From the NCBI RefSeq assembly GCF_013466985.1, contig NZ_CP059164.1:1807001-1871000 (forward strand): 64,000 nt of DNA, written 5' to 3'. Origin of the DNA: Nocardioides ungokensis (GTDB lineage Bacteria; Actinomycetota; Actinomycetes; Propionibacteriales; Nocardioidaceae). The translations under genes were made by a program, and so were the position numbers. The notes under the pieces were generated by a model that was given only the letters and a program-made list of their open reading frames with translations, was not told the origin of the DNA and made no database searches. Positions 58,624 through 64,000 of this stretch are shown in pieces (position 1 is the stretch's first letter; each line of letters opens with the position of its first letter).

Positions 58624-60348
58624 ATGACCACCGTTGCCGAGCTGCTGATCGAGGCCCTCGCCGAGCACGGGGTGACCCAGGTGTGGGGCGTCGTGGGCGA
58701 CGCGCTGAACCCCGTCACCGACGCCATCCGCCGCGAGGACCGGGTCGAGTGGGTGGGGGTCCGCCACGAGGAGGCTGCCGCCTTCGCGGCGAGTGCCCAG
58801 GCCCAGCTGACCGACCGTCTCGCGGTCTGCATGGGCACCGTCGGCCCGGGCGCGATCCACCTGCTCAACGGGCTCTACGACGCCAAGAAGTCCCACGCCC
58901 CGGTCCTCGCCATCTGCGGCCAGGTGCCGCGGGAGGACATGGGCAGCGACTTCTTCCAGGAGGTCGACAACGACGCGCTCTTCGCCGACGTGGCGGTCTT
59001 CAACCAGACCGTGACCAGCATCGACCAGCTCCCGCTGCTGATCGAGCAGGCCGGCAACGCCGCACTGCACGAGCGCGGGGTGGCGGTCCTGACCCTGCCC
59101 GGTGACGTCGGTGGGCTCGACCTGCCGAAGCACACCGCAGTGCCGCGCTTCGTCGACGAGGGACCGCGGTCCGCGCCCGACCCGGAGGCGGTGCGTGATG
59201 CTGCCGCGGCCATCAACGCCGCCGGCTCCGTGACCCTGCTGGTGGGCCAGGGCGCCCGGCACGCGCGGGCCGAGGTGCTGGAGCTCGCACAGCGGCTCTC
59301 GGCCCCCATGGTGCTCACCCTCAAGGCCAAGGAGGGCCTGGAGCGGGACAACCCCTACGAGGTCGGGCAGTCCGGGCTGATCGGCAACCACGCGACCAAG
59401 ATCGCCTTCGACGGCTGCGACGCGCTCGTGCTGGTCGGCACCGACTTCCCTTACAAGGCCTTCCTGCCCACGGGCAAGACCGTGGTCCAGCTCGACCTGC
59501 GCGGCGCCCACATCGGCCGGCGCACCCCGGTGGACCACGGCCTGGTCGGCGACGCGCGGCTGGGGCTCGAGGCGCTGCTCCCGCTGCTGGAGCCCAAGGA
59601 GGACACCAAGCTCCTCGACAAGGCCCGGTCGTCGTACGACGGCTGGCTCGAGCGGCAGCAGCACTTCGCCGACCCCGACTACGAGCGCAAGCCCGTCGGC
59701 CTGCTGCGCCGCAAGGTCGACAACCCCGAGAAGCGGGTGCGCCCCGAGCTGCTCGCGGCCATGATCGACCGGCATGCCGCCGACGACGCGATCTTCACCT
59801 CCGACACGGGCATGTCGACGGTCTGGCTCTCCCGCTTCGTGCGGATGACGGGCACCCGGCGGCTGATCGGCTCCTACAACCTCGGCTCCATGGCCAACGC
59901 GATGCCGCAGGCCCTGGGCGCCGCGGGCCTGGACCGCGGCCGCCAGGTCGTCGCGTTCTGCGGCGACGGTGGCCTCTCGATGCTGATGGGCGACCTGATC
60001 ACCGCGGTCTCGCACGACCTCCCGGTCAAGCTCGTCGTGTTCGACAACGGGCGCCTCGGCATGGTCAAGCTCGAGATGGAGCAGGTCGGCCTGCCGGAGT
60101 TCGGGACGGTGCTGCACAACCCCGACTTCGCCAAGGTCGCGGAGGCCGTGGGCATGCGCGGCATCCGCGTCGAGGACCCGCACGACGTCGAGGCGGGCGT
60201 GCGTGAGGCGCTGGCGCACGAGGGACCGGTGCTCCTCGACGTGCTGACCAACCCCGATGAGATCGCCGTTCCCCCCAAGCCGACGCTCGTGCAGGGCTGG
60301 GGCTTCGCCATCGCCAAGAGCAAGGAGTTCGTCGACAGCGCCGAATGA
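58624..60348 (+). CDS. poxB: Pyruvate dehydrogenase (quinone) / pyruvate oxidase, ThDP-dependent
   Basis: PoxB decarboxylates pyruvate to acetate with ThDP and FAD, passing electrons to quinone. Intact, 574 residues, close to E. coli PoxB. The N-terminal PYR domain has the catalytic Glu in VRHEEAAAFAASAQAQ, then AVCMGTVGPGAIHLLNGLYD. The C-terminal ThDP motif is FCGDGGLSMLMGDLITAV ending in DNG. The similarity to PoxB in the EVDN and GPG segments favours it over acetolactate synthase. It starts 54 bp after the GltB-like gene, possibly in one transcript. No separate signal for regulation. Confidence 0.88.
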   Translation: MTTVAELLIEALAEHGVTQVWGVVGDALNPVTDAIRREDRVEWVGVRHEEAAAFAASAQAQLTDRLAVCMGTVGPGAIHLLNGLYDAKKSHAPVLAICGQVPREDMGSDFFQEVDNDALFADVAVFNQTVTSIDQLPLLIEQAGNAALHERGVAVLTLPGDVGGLDLPKHTAVPRFVDEGPRSAPDPEAVRDAAAAINAAGSVTLLVGQGARHARAEVLELAQRLSAPMVLTLKAKEGLERDNPYEVGQSGLIGNHATKIAFDGCDALVLVGTDFPYKAFLPTGKTVVQLDLRGAHIGRRTPVDHGLVGDARLGLEALLPLLEPKEDTKLLDKARSSYDGWLERQQHFADPDYERKPVGLLRRKVDNPEKRVRPELLAAMIDRHAADDAIFTSDTGMSTVWLSRFVRMTGTRRLIGSYNLGSMANAMPQALGAAGLDRGRQVVAFCGDGGLSMLMGDLITAVSHDLPVKLVVFDNGRLGMVKLEMEQVGLPEFGTVLHNPDFAKVAEAVGMRGIRVEDPHDVEAGVREALAHEGPVLLDVLTNPDEIAVPPKPTLVQGWGFAIAKSKEFVDSAE

Positions 60349-60394
60349 GGTGCGTGGACGACGCGTGAGCCAGGCCACGTCCCGGCTCCGAGAG

Positions 60395-60425
60395 TTGAGG
60401 TCGGCGCGCCGGCCTCCCCTACGGT
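60395..60425 (+). promoter_or_regulatory. Promoter of the acyltransferase gene
   Basis: TTGAGG (60395-60400) and TACGGT (60420-60425) form -35 and -10 boxes with a 19-bp spacer. The -10 ends 7 nt before GTG 60433. This supports a leaderless start there rather than the in-frame GTG at 60424, which overlaps the -10. Confidence 0.5.
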
Positions 60426-60432
60426 GTCGGGC

Positions 60433-62469
60433 GTGATCCGCGGCTACCGACCCGACCTCGACGGCGTGCGCACCGTGGCGGTCTACCTCGTGCTGCTCTT
60501 CCATGCCGGGGTGGGTTGGGCCACGGGCGGTTTCATCGGCGTCGACCTGTTCTTCTGCCTCTCCGGCTTCCTGGTGACCGGGGTGCTGCTCGGCGAGCTC
60601 GACCAGAGCGGGAGGCTGCGCATCGGCCGCTTCTACGCGCGTCGGGTCCGCCGGTTGCTGCCCGCCGCGGTGCTCGTCGTGGTCGCGACCTGCCTGGTCT
60701 TCACGCTGCTGTGGTCGGTCGTGCCCCGCCTGGCGATCATCGGCGACGCCCGCAGCGCCCTGCTCTACTACGCCAACTGGCACTTCCTGGCCTCCTCCGG
60801 CGACTACTTCGCCGCCGACGTCGACAAGAGCCCGTTCCTGCACTTCTGGTCGCTGGCGATCGAGGAGCAGTACTACGTGGGCTTCCCCTTGCTGCTCCTG
60901 CTGCTCTCCCGGGTGCCGCGGCGGGTGCGACGCCCCGTCACCCTCGGGGTGCTCGGCACCCTGCTGGTCGCCTCGCTGGTCGCCCAGCTGGTGCTCGCGC
61001 CCGGCAGCACCGACCGTGCCTACTACGGCACCGACACCCGGCTCTACCAGCTGCTCGCCGGGGCGCTGCTGACCACCTGGCTGGCCGGCACCTCGCGTCG
61101 TCCCTCGCCGAGGGTCGCCCACGCGATGGCGCTGTTCGGCCTCGCCGGCACCCTGCTGCTCGGCAGCGGCCTGCTCCCCCTCGACCCCTCGGGCCGGGGC
61201 GTGGGCGCGACGGTGGCGTCCGTGCTGCTGCTCGGCGGCCTCGCGCTCGCCGAGGGCAGCCTGCTCTCGCGGCTGCTGGCGACGCGGGTGCCGGTCCACC
61301 TCGGACGGATCTCCTACGGCACCTACCTGTGGCACTGGCCGGTCATCGTCGCGCTCGGGGTGCTGCTCGACGCCGGCCCCGGTGCCGTCGCGCTGCTCGC
61401 GGCGTTCGTGGCCACCGGCCTGGCCGCCGTCTCCTACGAGGTCCTCGAGATGCCGGTGCGCCACTGGCGGCGCCTGGACACCCGCGGCTGGCCGGTCGCG
61501 GTCACGGGCGTGGCCGTGAGCGCACTGGTCTCCGGCCTGGTCGTCGCTCCGGTGCTCTCCTCGGAGCGCAAGCCGGCGCTGGTCGCCGCGGCCGCCGGCG
61601 CCGAGCCGGCGGCCGCGACGAGGCAGGTCGAGCAGGAGCTCCGTCGACCGGTGCCACCGATCGACTTCGAGAAGGCCGTGGGGGAGGAGGAGCACGGCAC
61701 CGAGCACTGGTGCGGCGTGGACGACCCCGGGTCCTGCACGGTCGTCCACGGCTCCGGACCGCACGTGCTGCTCGTGGGTGACAGCCAGGCCGAGACCCTG
61801 GTCCCCGTCTTCGAGCGACTGGCCCGCGAGCACGACCTCACGCTGTCGGTCAACGTCATCGCCGGGTGCCCCTGGCAGGAGGGGCTGACCAACGGTCGCC
61901 TCGCCGAGGGTCGCACCCAGGAGTGCACGGACGCCCGGGTGGGGTGGTACCGCAGTGCGCTGCGCAAGCTCGACCCCGACGTCGTCGTCCTGCTGGACCG
62001 TCCCCGTGACGACCCCGAGGAGTGGGGTGGTGAGGTGACCCGCCGCGACGGCCGCAGCGAGCCGCTGGGTCGCGCGGTCTACGACACCACGCGCCAGACC
62101 CTGCGCCAGGTCACCCGCGTGGCGCCGGCGGTGGTGGTCCAACGCCTGGTGATGCCCGAGACCTTCGATCCGCTGGACTGCCTGGCCGGCGCGGACCGGC
62201 TCGGCCAGTGCGCCGTGTCGGCGGCGGTCGACCCGTCGGCCAGTGACGGGTACGTCTCGGCGATCGCCGCCCGGGACGAGGACGTGCACCCGCTGTCGCT
62301 GTCCCGGGTGTTCTGCCCGACCGCGCCGGTCTGCCCGCCGGTGAGCGGCGACACGGTGGTCTGGCGCGACGACCACCACTACACCGTCAGCTGGGCGATG
62401 GAGCGCCGGCAGGCGCTGTGGGACGCGCTGCTCGGCACCGGCCTGCTGGGAGACCGCTCGCACGGCTGA
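60433..62469 (+). CDS. Membrane acyltransferase with C-terminal SGNH domain (OafA/YrhL type)
   Basis: A 678-residue protein that O-acetylates cell-surface polymers. The N-terminal acyltransferase-3 domain has ten or so helices, [20 protein letters not shown] at the start and the catalytic-region text [20 protein letters not shown] near 140. The C-terminal SGNH-like domain has the nucleophile in [11 protein letters not shown] near 450 and the Asp/His in [11 protein letters not shown] near the end. Intact. The fusion suggests both transmembrane acyl transfer and extracytoplasmic acetyl transfer, on peptidoglycan, polysaccharide or teichoic acid. Confidence 0.9.
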   Translation: MIRGYRPDLDGVRTVAVYLVLLFHAGVGWATGGFIGVDLFFCLSGFLVTGVLLGELDQSGRLRIGRFYARRVRRLLPAAVLVVVATCLVFTLLWSVVPRLAIIGDARSALLYYANWHFLASSGDYFAADVDKSPFLHFWSLAIEEQYYVGFPLLLLLLSRVPRRVRRPVTLGVLGTLLVASLVAQLVLAPGSTDRAYYGTDTRLYQLLAGALLTTWLAGTSRRPSPRVAHAMALFGLAGTLLLGSGLLPLDPSGRGVGATVASVLLLGGLALAEGSLLSRLLATRVPVHLGRISYGTYLWHWPVIVALGVLLDAGPGAVALLAAFVATGLAAVSYEVLEMPVRHWRRLDTRGWPVAVTGVAVSALVSGLVVAPVLSSERKPALVAAAAGAEPAAATRQVEQELRRPVPPIDFEKAVGEEEHGTEHWCGVDDPGSCTVVHGSGPHVLLVGDSQAETLVPVFERLAREHDLTLSVNVIAGCPWQEGLTNGRLAEGRTQECTDARVGWYRSALRKLDPDVVVLLDRPRDDPEEWGGEVTRRDGRSEPLGRAVYDTTRQTLRQVTRVAPAVVVQRLVMPETFDPLDCLAGADRLGQCAVSAAVDPSASDGYVSAIAARDEDVHPLSLSRVFCPTAPVCPPVSGDTVVWRDDHHYTVSWAMERRQALWDALLGTGLLGDRSHG

Positions 62470-62549
62470 GCCGCCGAGTGAGCCATTGCGGGCCCCGGAT
62501 GGAACAATGGGCAGGTCCCGCAACCCAACGAGAGTCGGCAGTCGTTTCC

Positions 62550-64000
<1,451 letters not shown>

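Noticed and set aside
58462..62523. A 1353-residue minus-strand frame over poxB and the acyltransferase
   Set aside because: It is antisense to two intact, well-recognised genes. Long antisense frames are normal at this GC content.

Overview
The window is high-GC DNA (about 70%) with GTG and TTG starts, TANNNT promoters placed 5-7 nt before start codons, and stop/start overlaps between consecutive genes. It looks like an actinobacterial chromosome. The order proA - nadD - rsfS - histidine phosphatase - leuS - degV - comEA - comEC - holA - rpsT - lepA matches the actinobacterial core block (M. tuberculosis Rv2427c-Rv2404c region). Gene content and a palindromic repeat that encodes VVEPVETT suggest a Nocardioides-like member of Nocardioidaceae; that assignment is inference.

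Layout. 0-11 kb: a mutase tail, a BTAD/AAA regulator with a berberine-bridge-type FAD oxidase, a thioredoxin/TPR protein, a divergent LysR/EamA pair, pyruvate phosphate dikinase and a GNAT-NUDIX fusion. 11-25 kb: a minus-strand glgE-treS-mak-glgB operon (GlgE pathway), an M36 protease and a plus-strand alpha-glucan phosphorylase. 24.7-30 kb: a NitT/TauT-type ABC transporter divergent from a CitA/CitB-type two-component system. 30-35.4 kb: glgX, an enoyl-CoA hydratase, a small membrane protein and etfBA. 35.4-40 kb: a DUF3626 protein, a damaged DUF222/HNH gene, a repeat-bearing gap and a secreted lysyl-oxidase-like protein. 40-64 kb: the core block above, with tRNA-Ala, a zincin, a flavin monooxygenase, an SDR, an orphan AAA+ ATPase, a phosphotransferase, a GltB-like FMN protein, PoxB and an acyltransferase inserted.

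How the genes work together. Four coupled genes convert trehalose or maltose via maltose-1-phosphate into branched alpha-glucan, and glgP and glgX nearby degrade it. PpdK and PoxB sit at the pyruvate node. The enoyl-CoA hydratase and ETF serve acyl-CoA oxidation. The best regulatory element is a leucine-rich leader peptide followed by a terminator ahead of leuS, a classical attenuator.

Caution. About 15 genes, including essential leuS, are broken by single-base indels, mostly loss of one G or C from a short run. Where I could count the inferred bases, correction restored a length divisible by three. I treat these as probable consensus errors and annotate the full gene spans; fragment boundaries should not be read as real protein ends.
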